A DNA stretch of 64,000 bases. Origin: Rhizobium sp. SSA_523 (lineage in GTDB: Bacteria > Pseudomonadota > Alphaproteobacteria > Rhizobiales > Rhizobiaceae). Location: contig NZ_CP129382.1 in NCBI RefSeq assembly GCF_030435705.1, forward strand, positions 1,612,001 through 1,676,000, written 5' to 3'. Both the position numbers and the translations under genes were made by a program. The notes beneath the pieces are model-generated. The model saw only the letters and a program-made list of their open reading frames with translations, made no database searches and was not told the origin of the DNA. Each line of letters opens with the position of its first letter. The stretch's first letter is position 1. Shown here one piece after another: positions 53,771 through 61,670 of the stretch.

Positions 53771-53926
53771 TTTGAACCGATTCGGCCGCAGCTCTCGCGG
53801 ATGAAGTTTGGCGCGTCCCCCCACCTCTTCCCCGCCCTTTGCAAACGCTGCGGGATGGACCGGCACGCGATGACAGCCCGCCGCCCGGGAGCGGAGGCTG
53901 TCGATGGGCACGTGCTGCTTTGCCGC

Positions 53927-54301
53927 TCAACGACCCGAATGATTGGTCACGGCTCCGGAATTCTCCGCGTTCTGCGTCGGGTTCTGGTTGATCGTGTTGC
54001 GATCTCCCTGGATGGTGCTGCTGACAATGGTCTGCGACCCGATCGACTGGATCGTTCCTTGCGAGCCGGTCGAAACGAGGCTGCGCTTGCGCGCGGCATT
54101 GACCTGGCCGGCGGTAATGCCGTTCTGCGCATGCATCGCAGCCGATTCGTAGGCGCCGGACACGGCAACGCCGCCATTCACCGCACCCCAACCAAGTCCT
54201 GCCGTGTAACTATCCGCCATGACAGGCCCGGCGGACAAAAGAATCAGGCCGGACATGGCCATCATTTTACGATATCCTGATATTCTAATATTATTCAGCA
54301 T
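53927..54301 (-). CDS. Small secreted HfaA-like/curlin-like protein
   Basis: A 124-residue exported protein: signal peptide (KMMAMSGLILLSAGPVMA, cleavage near residue 29) then a short Gly/Ala-rich region and a Ser/Thr/Gln/Asn-rich C-terminal half with IQSIGSQTIVSSTIQGDRNT and TQNAENSGAVTN. The last motif is the same Q-x-A-x-N-x-G-x-V-x-N that recurs in the adhesin at 56990-58471. Size, composition and position beside a CsgG/HfaB-like gene suggest HfaA or a minor curlin. I use the internal ATG 54301; an in-frame ATG at 54325 would add eight residues. Confidence 0.6.
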   Translation of the reverse strand: MLNNIRISGYRKMMAMSGLILLSAGPVMADSYTAGLGWGAVNGGVAVSGAYESAAMHAQNGITAGQVNAARKRSLVSTGSQGTIQSIGSQTIVSSTIQGDRNTINQNPTQNAENSGAVTNHSGR

Positions 54302-54684
54302 TTGCGTTGTTCCCGTCCTTCTCATAGCGTGACTTTCAAGATTGCATGTCTATTGCCGGTCACAACACTATTTACTTGGCTTTTTCTTCAATATTTATGA
54401 AGAGCGACGCCAGTATTCGCCTGTCTGTTCCTATGGTTTATTTTTCGATAACGCAGGCAATAGTTGGTCGCATCAGCCAGATGTGCAAAGTCAACTTTAA
54501 TATAGATTGGGCAAACTCTCTGAAGTCATAATACAAAATTTCGAGTGTTCGGAAATTTTAGCATAGTCCTGCTCATATATGCGCTATTCCTTAACAACAA
54601 GTCAGCGATGATTGCCGTGTTTAACGCAAAATTAACCATGTTTTCCTATTGATCGGACATCACAACCTTTAGGAGTTGTTACTG
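54302..54684. other. AT-rich divergent regulatory region in the hfa-like locus
   Basis: About 380 bases, AT-rich compared with surroundings, between the small secreted protein and the CsgG-like gene. A 61-codon frame at 54346-54531 has no coding signs. A complete CtrA-type site lies at 54621-54636. Confidence 0.6.
54621..54636 (+). promoter_or_regulatory. CtrA-type binding site TTAA-N7-TTAAC
   Basis: TTAA-CGCAAAA-TTAAC matches the full CtrA consensus exactly and lies 49 bases before the CsgG-like start codon. CtrA controls cell-cycle and polar genes in alphaproteobacteria. Confidence 0.7.
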
Positions 54685-55884
54685 ATGTTCGAGATCCGGA
54701 CTTTTGGAACCATATTGCTGACTTGCTCGATGCTCGGTGGCTGCGCCCACCGCCAGGATCTCGCCTCCACGGACAATCCGGATGGTGTCACCACGGCCAG
54801 CACGCCGAAGATCGTCCTGCCCTATTCGACAACCGATACGATTCTGGACTGCATCCGCGACTACAAGCTGATCAAGGGCGTGACCTTCGTTGTCGGCCCC
54901 TTCGCAGACAGCACGGGCAAGGTGAATGCCAATGCCGCGGGTTCCACCGGCAATTTCCTGCCGCAAGGCGGCAGCGCCTCCTATATCACCGAAGCGATCA
55001 AGCGGGCGGGCGGCGAGGTCATATCGACCTATTTCGGCCAGCCGCGAAAGGCCATTCCTGCCCGCTACGCGATCAACGGCATCTTCAACAGCCTGGATTT
55101 CGGAACGACGACGCAAACCGATATGCGCGTCGGCGGCATAGGGCCGACCCTGTCGAAGGGCTGGGCGCAATTGTCTCTGACGATCCAGCTCGACGAGCTT
55201 GCCACCAATGTGAACCGGCAGATCAGCATGGTACAGCGCCCCGTCCGCTATTCCTCGATCGGCATCGGCATCGGCCGCAGCTTCGGCGATACGCTCGTCT
55301 CCGGCGCGGCGACGCTGCAGAATCAGGAAAGGCTGCAATTCGAATCCCTCAACGGACCGATTGCCCTCGGGGTTGCAGATGTGATCCTGAAGGAATTTCC
55401 CAAGGCGCGCATGTTCTGCGCCTTGCCGCCGACCACCCTGCCGGCTGCGCCCGACAATCCTGCCCGGCTGATCACGGCCTCGGTGCCGGTCAATCCGGCG
55501 CCGGATCAGAAACCCCTTGCCCCTGAAAAACAAGGTCCGGGCGCCAAGGCGCCGCTGGGCGCTTCGGTGCAAAGCGTGCATATGCCTGTTACCTTGACCA
55601 CTCCGGCACCGGTCAATGCGACCCTGACTGATCCGACTCGGACCAATCCACCCCAGACTAATCCTGGCAAGGCGAAACCGGGCCATACCGGCAAGCCCCA
55701 GAATGGCGAGACCCAGACCCTGCATCTGCTGTCATCGCCCGTTCCGGCCGCATCGGTGCCCGCCCCGCAGGGCGCAGCCGGTCCGGGCCTCGTCATGCCG
55801 GCTGCGAACCCGCCCCTGCAGCCGCGCGTCCGGGCCGCAGGCTCGGAGGAGCCTGGCACGGCCGGCGGCAGCCACGATAATTGA
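54685..55884 (+). CDS. CsgG/HfaB-like outer-membrane lipoprotein with Pro-rich tail
   Basis: A 399-residue protein. A type-II signal ends in the lipobox LGGC (Cys 20). Residues about 48-235 resemble the CsgG/HfaB fold that forms the export pore for curli or the holdfast anchor: VTFVVGPFADSTGKVNANAA, LPQGGSASYITEAIKRAGGE, then a domain like INGIFNSLDFGTTTQTD, and GIGIGRSFGDTLVSGAATLQ with VILKEFPKARMFC. A Pro/Thr/Ala-rich tail of about 160 residues follows, absent from CsgG and HfaB as I know them; it could span the periplasm or contact other parts. GGAG precedes ATG 54685 by 9 bases. A CtrA site is upstream. Confidence 0.75.
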   Translation: MFEIRTFGTILLTCSMLGGCAHRQDLASTDNPDGVTTASTPKIVLPYSTTDTILDCIRDYKLIKGVTFVVGPFADSTGKVNANAAGSTGNFLPQGGSASYITEAIKRAGGEVISTYFGQPRKAIPARYAINGIFNSLDFGTTTQTDMRVGGIGPTLSKGWAQLSLTIQLDELATNVNRQISMVQRPVRYSSIGIGIGRSFGDTLVSGAATLQNQERLQFESLNGPIALGVADVILKEFPKARMFCALPPTTLPAAPDNPARLITASVPVNPAPDQKPLAPEKQGPGAKAPLGASVQSVHMPVTLTTPAPVNATLTDPTRTNPPQTNPGKAKPGHTGKPQNGETQTLHLLSSPVPAASVPAPQGAAGPGLVMPAANPPLQPRVRAAGSEEPGTAGGSHDN

Positions 55885-56002
55885 TAGCAGCATTTGCCGG
55901 CCCAGCGACATGCGGGAAACGCGCGCGCGATCCCCAGAGTGAGAGGTACAAAGTGAGATCCGCTAGGTCTGGTCGCGGGTGGGAGGCGCCGGCAAAAGGG
56001 CT

Positions 56003-56794
56003 TTAGTGACCGAGGGCCACATTCAGTTCCGCCAGGCTCCAGGCACCGCTTTCCGACAGATAGGTGACATCGAATTCGATCGGCAGAGGCTGCATGGGGA
56101 AGCTCCCCGTCAGCCTCACCGCCTTTTCAGCGGCAATATCGCCGGAAAAGATGGTCATGACCGGCTCCGTCACCAGGGTTGCGAGGAAATTCACCTTCTG
56201 GTCGCGCATGGCTTTGAACATTTGCGCCAGCTGTTCATCCGTCACGCTCTCCCGAAACCGGCTGGTGCCGAGACTGACGAGACCGGAATAGTTGCCGCTT
56301 CGATTGGCCTGATCGATGGCGGCCATCAAAGAGCGCAGCAAAGCAAGATAGGCAGGGTCGATCGCTGGGATTGTCGCAGCCCTTGCCGCCTCCGGATTGG
56401 CCGAGGCATTCGCGACGGGTGCCGGTCTGTTCGGGGCGGGTGCCGAAACCGGTGCCAAAGCCGGATTGGCAGCGGCATGATGGCCCGGCTTAGCGGAGGC
56501 GGCAGAGCGTCGGGCGGCAGGCGCATGGGACCGGCGGACCGGCTGGCGATGGGCGCGACGTTCGGCGGGCAAGGGACCGACCGAGGGAACGCTTTCCGGC
56601 AGGCGCCATCCGTCCATCGTCTGCGGCGCCACCAACTGGGCCCCAGTCTGGGCCCAAGCCTGGGCCAAAGTCTGAGCCTCTCTCTGGGCCTCTCTCTGGC
56701 ATCGCGCGCAGCCGGCCGAGGCGGGCATCGCGCCCGAGGAGACCAGCAGGATGGCCGAGAGGATCGATCGGAGCAGCGGGGCTGGGGCGGTCAT
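56003..56794 (-). CDS. Unrecognised exported protein of the hfa-like locus
   Basis: A 263-residue protein I cannot name. Signal peptide (LLRSILSAILLVSSGAMPAS, cleavage AGC/ASA near residue 28). Next comes a Gln/Ala heptad-like repeat (AQREAQTLAQAWAQTGAQ), then a basic Pro/Ala/Arg-rich linker (about 60-135). The C-terminal domain (about 145-263: YLALLRSLMAAIDQANRSGN; SVTDEQLAQMFKAMRDQKVN; SGAWSLAELNVAL) has an alpha+beta pattern like NTF2-type folds, ending in the W-x-L-x-x-L style strand. It lies downstream of the adhesin on the same strand (195-base gap) and convergent to the CsgG-like gene. Confidence 0.6.
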   Translation of the reverse strand: MTAPAPLLRSILSAILLVSSGAMPASAGCARCQREAQREAQTLAQAWAQTGAQLVAPQTMDGWRLPESVPSVGPLPAERRAHRQPVRRSHAPAARRSAASAKPGHHAAANPALAPVSAPAPNRPAPVANASANPEAARAATIPAIDPAYLALLRSLMAAIDQANRSGNYSGLVSLGTSRFRESVTDEQLAQMFKAMRDQKVNFLATLVTEPVMTIFSGDIAAEKAVRLTGSFPMQPLPIEFDVTYLSESGAWSLAELNVALGH

Positions 56795-56989
56795 GGATCT
56801 CTTCGCAGACGAGGTTGGCAGACTGATTTTCAAGACTGATTTCGAAGACTGGCTTTGAAGGCTGGCTTTGAAGGCTGGTCGGGCAGAACGGGTCGCCGTC
56901 GGAATTCGCAGCCCATTTTCTTGCAAGGGCGAGAAACGGAGAAAGGATCAGGGGCCGCGCGAGGCAGCCCCTGACGATATTGGCTGCGA

Positions 56990-58471
56990 TCAATTGTGCA
57001 GCGAAGCGAAGCTGACCGAGGCAGAGGCACCCACGGCGCTGGACGAGATGCTTGCACCCGTGCCGAACATGGTGCCGGCGCTGAGATTGGTCAGGTTATT
57101 GGTGACCGGGCCGGCATTGATGGCGTTCTGGGTGACCGAGCTCAGATCCGCGATCAGGACAGGGCCGCCATTGATGGAGACGGCGTTCTTGCTGACGGAG
57201 GCGCCGGTGGCCGAGGCCGAGAGGCTTGCGCCGATGCCGTTCAGGGACGTCGCGACCAGCGAGCTGGCATTGTTTGCAACGAGACCGGTATTGGTCGCCG
57301 ACTGGTTGATCGGACCGGACGAGGTCGAGGAGATGAGGCCCGGATTGCCGATATTGGCGACAGTCTGCGAGGACGAAGCGCCCGTGGCCGAGGCGGAGAC
57401 GCTGGCGGCGGCACCGACGACATTGCCGACAGAAATCGTGCTCACATGGTTGACCACCGAGCCGCTGTTTTCCGACACCTGCGTCAGGCCGAGGTTGATG
57501 GCAGCGACATTCGGATCGTTCGACCCCATGACGACCAGCGAATGCGCGTTGGATGCACCCGTGGCGCCCACCGAAACGCTTGCGCCGGTGCCGGTGACAT
57601 CGCCCGTGGCCACGTCGGTGGCACTGTTGACGATCACGCCGGTATTGGTGGCGGCCTGGTTGACGGCGCCGGTGAGGAAGGCCGCTTTACCCGCGGAGTC
57701 GATCAGCACGGTGGACACACCGTTGGAAGCGCCCGATGCCGAAACCGAAACGCTGGCGCCATTGCCGCCGACCGTGCCGGCCGTGACACTGCCCGCGCCG
57801 ATCTGGTTGGAAACCGTGGCATAGTTGGAGGCGTCCTGGCTGACATTGCCGGTCTGCAGATAGGTGCCGGCGGGCAGGCTCGCCGAAACGAAGTTCTGCG
57901 AGACGCCGTTCGAGGCGCCCGTTGCGCTGACGCTGACCGAGGAGGCGGCACCCTGCAGCGACTGAACCGCCACATCCTGCACCAGATTGGACACGCGGCC
58001 GGCATTGTCGGCGCGCTGATCGACATCACCCATGGTGAAATTGATGACGCCGTCCTTGCCGAGGACGAACAGCGATGCGCCGCTGGCGGCACCGGTAGCC
58101 GAGACGGAGACGCTGGACGCTGCGCCCAGATCCGAGCCCCTGCCGACGCTGACAAAGCCGGTTTCATTGGTGACCGAACCGGTGTTGATGCTTGCCTGGT
58201 TCACATTGCCGATGCCGCCGACCGGAGCGACCGTCAGCCCGCCCTGCTGCTGCGAGGTGCTGAGGGAGGAAACGGAAACGCTGGTGCGCGCGCCGGTGGC
58301 GGAGGAGGACACCGACTGCGCAGTGCCGCTCATCTGGTCGACCGAGAGGCTCTGGACGGAATTCACGACGCTGCCGGAATTGTCGCTCAACTGCGAAACC
58401 TTATCCATGGCGAAAGCGGAAGCGGAGATCGACAGTGCCGAAACCGTCACAAGCAGGCCCTTGATATTCAT
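56990..58471 (-). CDS. Repetitive secreted adhesin, HfaD-like/curlin-like
   Basis: A 493-residue exported protein. Signal peptide MNIKGLLVTVSALSISASAFA, then eight units of about 58-60 residues. Each unit opens with Q-x-A-x-N-x-G-x-V-x-N (NQASINTGSVTN, NQAATNTGVIVN, NQSATNTGLVAN, TQNAINAGPVTN and others) and carries a later G-A-S-V-S-V-S-A-T-G-A-S stretch. No cysteine, very rich in Ser, Ala, Val, Gly and Asn; predicted beta-rich. The pattern recalls HfaD of the holdfast anchor and, more loosely, curlin repeats. GGGAG lies 8 bases before ATG 58471. Two near-CtrA sites are upstream. Secretion through the CsgG-like lipoprotein is inferred. Confidence 0.72.
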   Translation of the reverse strand: MNIKGLLVTVSALSISASAFAMDKVSQLSDNSGSVVNSVQSLSVDQMSGTAQSVSSSATGARTSVSVSSLSTSQQQGGLTVAPVGGIGNVNQASINTGSVTNETGFVSVGRGSDLGAASSVSVSATGAASGASLFVLGKDGVINFTMGDVDQRADNAGRVSNLVQDVAVQSLQGAASSVSVSATGASNGVSQNFVSASLPAGTYLQTGNVSQDASNYATVSNQIGAGSVTAGTVGGNGASVSVSASGASNGVSTVLIDSAGKAAFLTGAVNQAATNTGVIVNSATDVATGDVTGTGASVSVGATGASNAHSLVVMGSNDPNVAAINLGLTQVSENSGSVVNHVSTISVGNVVGAAASVSASATGASSSQTVANIGNPGLISSTSSGPINQSATNTGLVANNASSLVATSLNGIGASLSASATGASVSKNAVSINGGPVLIADLSSVTQNAINAGPVTNNLTNLSAGTMFGTGASISSSAVGASASVSFASLHN

Positions 58472-58544
58472 AATGGTAACTCCCTGTTGTCTATTCTTCC
58501 CGGCGTTTCTCTGCACCGGTCGCCTGCCCTGCGCAGGCTTTGGG

Positions 58545-58559
58545 TTAACAATGCGTAAA
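58545..58559 (-). promoter_or_regulatory. CtrA-like near-match upstream of the adhesin
   Basis: On the adhesin strand TTTA-CGCATTG-TTAAC: the second half-site and 7-base spacer are perfect, the first half differs by one base from TTAA. Confidence 0.45.
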
Positions 58560-58593
58560 GACCTATAGCTTCACGAAAGCAGAATAACAATGG

Positions 58594-58608
58594 TTAACTG
58601 CTGGTTTA
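58594..58608 (-). promoter_or_regulatory. Second CtrA-like near-match upstream of the adhesin
   Basis: On the adhesin strand TAAA-CCAGCAG-TTAAC: again a perfect second half-site and spacer, with one difference in the first half. Confidence 0.4.
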
Positions 58609-58868
58609 TCCGACTATAAGTGGCTGAAATCCATGTTATAATTAATATCAAGAATCTGTACCAAGAAGAGATTCCTCAGTATACTATGAGATATACATAA
58701 TTTAGTGATATTCGACTTGAGCAGGAATTGTCCCGTTTCGATGCAGCCGCGGCACCTCAAGCCCATCGGATGTGCTTTTCCGACCCGATCGGGGCCGGCG
58801 CCGCGGCTTTGCCGCATTCGCACCCGACAAGGACCGCCCTTTATGACATTCGATCCGAAGGAGTTGTC

Positions 58869-59957
58869 TTGCGCCGCCCAGCATGTTCCGGAACTGCCCT
58901 CTCCCGCGCTTGCGCGGTGTCTTCGGCCGGCCGCTCGGCCCTCCGCCGTGCCGGCCTCGCCGTCAACATCGCCTTCAGCCTCGTCTTCGGCTTGGCGGCA
59001 GGCGGGCTCACGGCCTTTCCGGCTTTGGCCGAGACTGCGGCAAAACCGAAACAGCTTCTGCTGATGTCCTTCGATGGTGCCGGCAGCAATCCGCTCTGGG
59101 AGAGGAGCCGGCGCATGGCCGAGCGCGTCAATGCGCGCTTCACCTATTTCCTCTCCTGCACGCTGGTGATCGATTGGGAGCGGGCGCGCAGCTACAAGGG
59201 TCCGCACCACGCGGCCGGCCGGTCGAATATCGGCTTTGCCCAGACGAAGGATGAGGCCCTTGCCCGCCTCGACCATGTCTGGCAGGCGCACAGGGAAGGA
59301 CACGAAATCGCCAGCCACACCTGCGGACATTTCGACGGGCGCGCGTGGAGCGTTGAGGATTGGCGGGCGGAGATGCAGAGCTTTCGCACCGTTCTGTCCA
59401 ATGGCTTTGCGGATCTCGGCGCCGCAAAGGACGAACCGGAAGGCTGGCGTGCTTTCGTTGCGGCGATCGAGGGCTTCCGCGCGCCCTATCTCTCCACCTC
59501 GAAGGCCTTGGCCGAGGCGGAGAGGCTCGAAGGCTTCACCTATGATGCCAGCGGCGTCACCAAGGGGCCGCAGCTGCCGCAGCAGACAGACGGCGTCCTG
59601 TCCTTCGGCCTGCCGCTGATTCCGGAAGGGCCGCAGGCCCGCAAAATCATTGCCATGGACTATAATCTCTATATGCGCCATTCCTCCGGCACCGAGAAGC
59701 CGGATCAATCGGCACAATTCGAGGAACGCGCCTATCAGGCCTTTCGCAGCGCCTTCGATGCGCAATATGAGGGCGATCGGATTCCGCTGCAGATCGGCCT
59801 GCACTTCGTCGAGATGAATGCCGGAGCCTATTGGCGGGCCATGGAGCGACTGGCGAGCGATGTCTGCGCGCGTCCCGATGTCGGCTGCATCACCTATCGG
59901 GAGGCGGCAGAGCTCTTGCGCGCCAGCGAAAAACCGCCGGCAGGCTCCGGGCTCTAG
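58869..59957 (+). CDS. Secreted polysaccharide deacetylase family protein
   Basis: A 362-residue protein. The N terminus has a basic start and a hydrophobic core (AGLAVNIAFSLVFGLAAGGL) ending TAFPALAET, a signal peptide. The NodB-type domain follows: LLLMSFDGAGSNPLW with the catalytic Asp, HEIASHTCGHFDG with the H-x3-H metal motif, then FRAPYLSTS and LHFVEMNAGAYW. It resembles bacterial deacetylases of this long type with unknown substrate (peptidoglycan or exopolysaccharide). I choose TTG 58869 because AAGGAG lies 5 bases upstream; in-frame ATGs (58728, 58770) lack one. Start is uncertain. Confidence 0.82.
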   Translation: MRRPACSGTALSRACAVSSAGRSALRRAGLAVNIAFSLVFGLAAGGLTAFPALAETAAKPKQLLLMSFDGAGSNPLWERSRRMAERVNARFTYFLSCTLVIDWERARSYKGPHHAAGRSNIGFAQTKDEALARLDHVWQAHREGHEIASHTCGHFDGRAWSVEDWRAEMQSFRTVLSNGFADLGAAKDEPEGWRAFVAAIEGFRAPYLSTSKALAEAERLEGFTYDASGVTKGPQLPQQTDGVLSFGLPLIPEGPQARKIIAMDYNLYMRHSSGTEKPDQSAQFEERAYQAFRSAFDAQYEGDRIPLQIGLHFVEMNAGAYWRAMERLASDVCARPDVGCITYREAAELLRASEKPPAGSGL

Positions 59958-60050
59958 AGCAGGTCCAGCAAAAGTGCGTCAGCGGTTTTGCGTCCGGACT
60001 GCGTAGAAACAAAGAGATCGAGCGTTTCAGGTGATCCCGTTTTTACCCGA
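59953..60050. repeat. Rhizobial intergenic palindromic repeat (RIME-type)
   Basis: Starts at the deacetylase stop codon. Internal inverted repeats GCAAAA (59968-59973)/TTTTGC (59986-59991) and TCCGGA, followed by GCGTAGAAACAAAGAGATCG, match in style the short repeats scattered between genes in Rhizobium and Agrobacterium. Classification is from memory. Confidence 0.65.
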
Positions 60051-60137
60051 AATGCACTCTCGGCTCATTGCGCGCCGTCCTGCCGTCAGCCCGTCCGAAT
60101 GATCAGCCCTGCATCCATCATCAGCCGGTTTCGATGG

Positions 60138-61481
60138 TCAGCGAAGCGAGGCGATCTTCAGATCCACTGAAGACAGCGCCCGGTCCACATGGCCGTCGAA
60201 GACCAGCTCCGCTTCATTGGCAAGCACCTCTATATCCGGCAGCCCGGTCAGTCTCACCTGCAGCGATTGACGCAGGCCCTCGACCATGCCGGCCGACAGG
60301 AGATCGTAGAACCGCGTGCCCGGGCCCGTGACCACCACGGGCATGTTTTCATACAGGCTGAGAACCCGCGATAGCCCCTGCCCCAGTGCCAGTCCGGCCT
60401 GGCGGAACGCATATTGCGCCATTCTCGCCCCCTGCCGTGCGGAAGCGGCAATCTTGTCCATTTCTGTAAGCGGCACGAATTTGGCGGGAATGGTGTTGGG
60501 CGGCACCTGGAAAGCCAGCCTCAATATGCCGTAGAAGCCGGCCGTCGCCTCGATACAACCGCGCGACCCGCAGCGGCAGAGGCGGTCGTCGAGCGCGTTC
60601 AGCATATGGCCGAAATTCGGGGCGCTGACATTTAAGCCGGGCAAGCTGGACAAACCGGACAAACCGGGCAGCCCCGGCAGGCCGGAAAGCCCTGGCAGTT
60701 CGCGCAGCTCGCCGCCCCCCGGCCGGGCTATGCCGAGCCCGATGCTGTGGCCGAGCGACAAAGCGATCAGCCCGGCGGCGGCCTTGTCCGGCACGCTCAG
60801 GATGCGGCGGCGCGCGGCGGCATGCGCCACCAGCAGCGTCTCATTGCTGACGAACAGGCTGGCAGACGGACAGGCCGCGACAAGCGGCGAGAAATCGACG
60901 TTTCGCTCGCCGAAGACCGGCGACCAGACCAGCCGGCCCGCTTCCGCATCCACCATGCCCTTGCTCGACAGCGAGATGGCACCGATCTGCGAAGCGCCAA
61001 TGCGCGAGCGCTGCGACAGCCTGGCAATCGCCTCCTCGATCTCGGCGACCAGGCCCTCCGGCGTGCCCTCGACGATCGTGCGCGGCCGGCTGAACCGGTC
61101 GATCATCGTGCCGCCGTAATCGGCCAGCGCATAATGCAGCTGATCGGAGGAAATCTGTACGGCCACCACATGGGAAAAATCGCGGCGGCGGGCAAAATGC
61201 ACCCGCGGCCGCCCACGATTGCCTGATCCGGCCTGCTCGCGCCTTTCGATTGCGCCCAGCCGCTCCAGATCGGCGGTGACCGCCGTCACGGTGGCGGACG
61301 CCAGGCCCGTGCGTTCCGAAATCTCGGTATGCGACAGCGCCCCGGCCGCGCGAAGCGCCGTCAGCACGACGGCGAGATTGTGCCGGCGCAGCTGCTCCGT
61401 GCCCGGCTTGGCAATGGCTGCACGCAGCGGAAGCGCAGTGGCGGAAGGCGAAGGCATGGCAGGTGGCATAGCGGGTCGCAT
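60138..61481 (-). CDS. ROK-family repressor, probable XylR
   Basis: A 447-residue regulator: N-terminal HTH (LSHTEISERTGLASATVTAV, about 48-75) and a ROK sugar-binding domain with the zinc motif LCRCGSRGCIEATAG. The ROK domain is interrupted at about residues 255-278 by a Leu/Pro/Gly/Ser repeat (ELPGLSGLPGLPGLSGLSSL), not normal for the family. It is divergent from xylF with a perfect palindrome between them, so it probably represses the xylose operon in the absence of xylose. The first three in-frame ATGs (61481, 61469, 61457) are all possible starts. Confidence 0.87.
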   Translation of the reverse strand: MRPAMPPAMPSPSATALPLRAAIAKPGTEQLRRHNLAVVLTALRAAGALSHTEISERTGLASATVTAVTADLERLGAIERREQAGSGNRGRPRVHFARRRDFSHVVAVQISSDQLHYALADYGGTMIDRFSRPRTIVEGTPEGLVAEIEEAIARLSQRSRIGASQIGAISLSSKGMVDAEAGRLVWSPVFGERNVDFSPLVAACPSASLFVSNETLLVAHAAARRRILSVPDKAAAGLIALSLGHSIGLGIARPGGGELRELPGLSGLPGLPGLSGLSSLPGLNVSAPNFGHMLNALDDRLCRCGSRGCIEATAGFYGILRLAFQVPPNTIPAKFVPLTEMDKIAASARQGARMAQYAFRQAGLALGQGLSRVLSLYENMPVVVTGPGTRFYDLLSAGMVEGLRQSLQVRLTGLPDIEVLANEAELVFDGHVDRALSSVDLKIASLR

Positions 61482-61550
61482 GTCGTCCGGGCGTGTTTTA
61501 GACTTGCCGACTTTGGTGGTGTTGACAGGCAGATCATCATCTGACAGATA

Positions 61551-61571
61551 TTTTCTCGACTGTCGAGAAAA
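61551..61571. promoter_or_regulatory. Xylose operon operator, perfect 10-bp inverted repeat
   Basis: TTTTCTCGAC-T-GTCGAGAAAA is an exact palindrome around one base in the xylR/xylF gap. A TTGACA hexamer at 61522-61527 and a weak AGATAT (61546-61551) place it at or just past the -10, consistent with repression. Confidence 0.75.
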
Positions 61572-61670
61572 ACAATCTCCCTGACGGGTTGGGGCTGGAT
61601 CGACGGTTTACTTTGAGAAGCGGGAGAGGCAGACGAGGAGGTCGGCCCCCGCGCCAAACGGGAGGTTTAC

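Larger units (their letters stand above)
58472..58868. other. Divergent regulatory region, adhesin/deacetylase
   Basis: About 400 bases. The adhesin-proximal 200 bases are AT-rich and carry two near-matches to the CtrA site. The deacetylase-proximal part is GC-rich, with an open frame that reads upstream of the chosen start but has no coding signs. Confidence 0.5.

Noticed and set aside
54346..54531. 61-codon frame in the AT-rich gap of the hfa-like locus
   Set aside because: No ribosome site, no conserved sequence, and it sits in a likely double promoter region.
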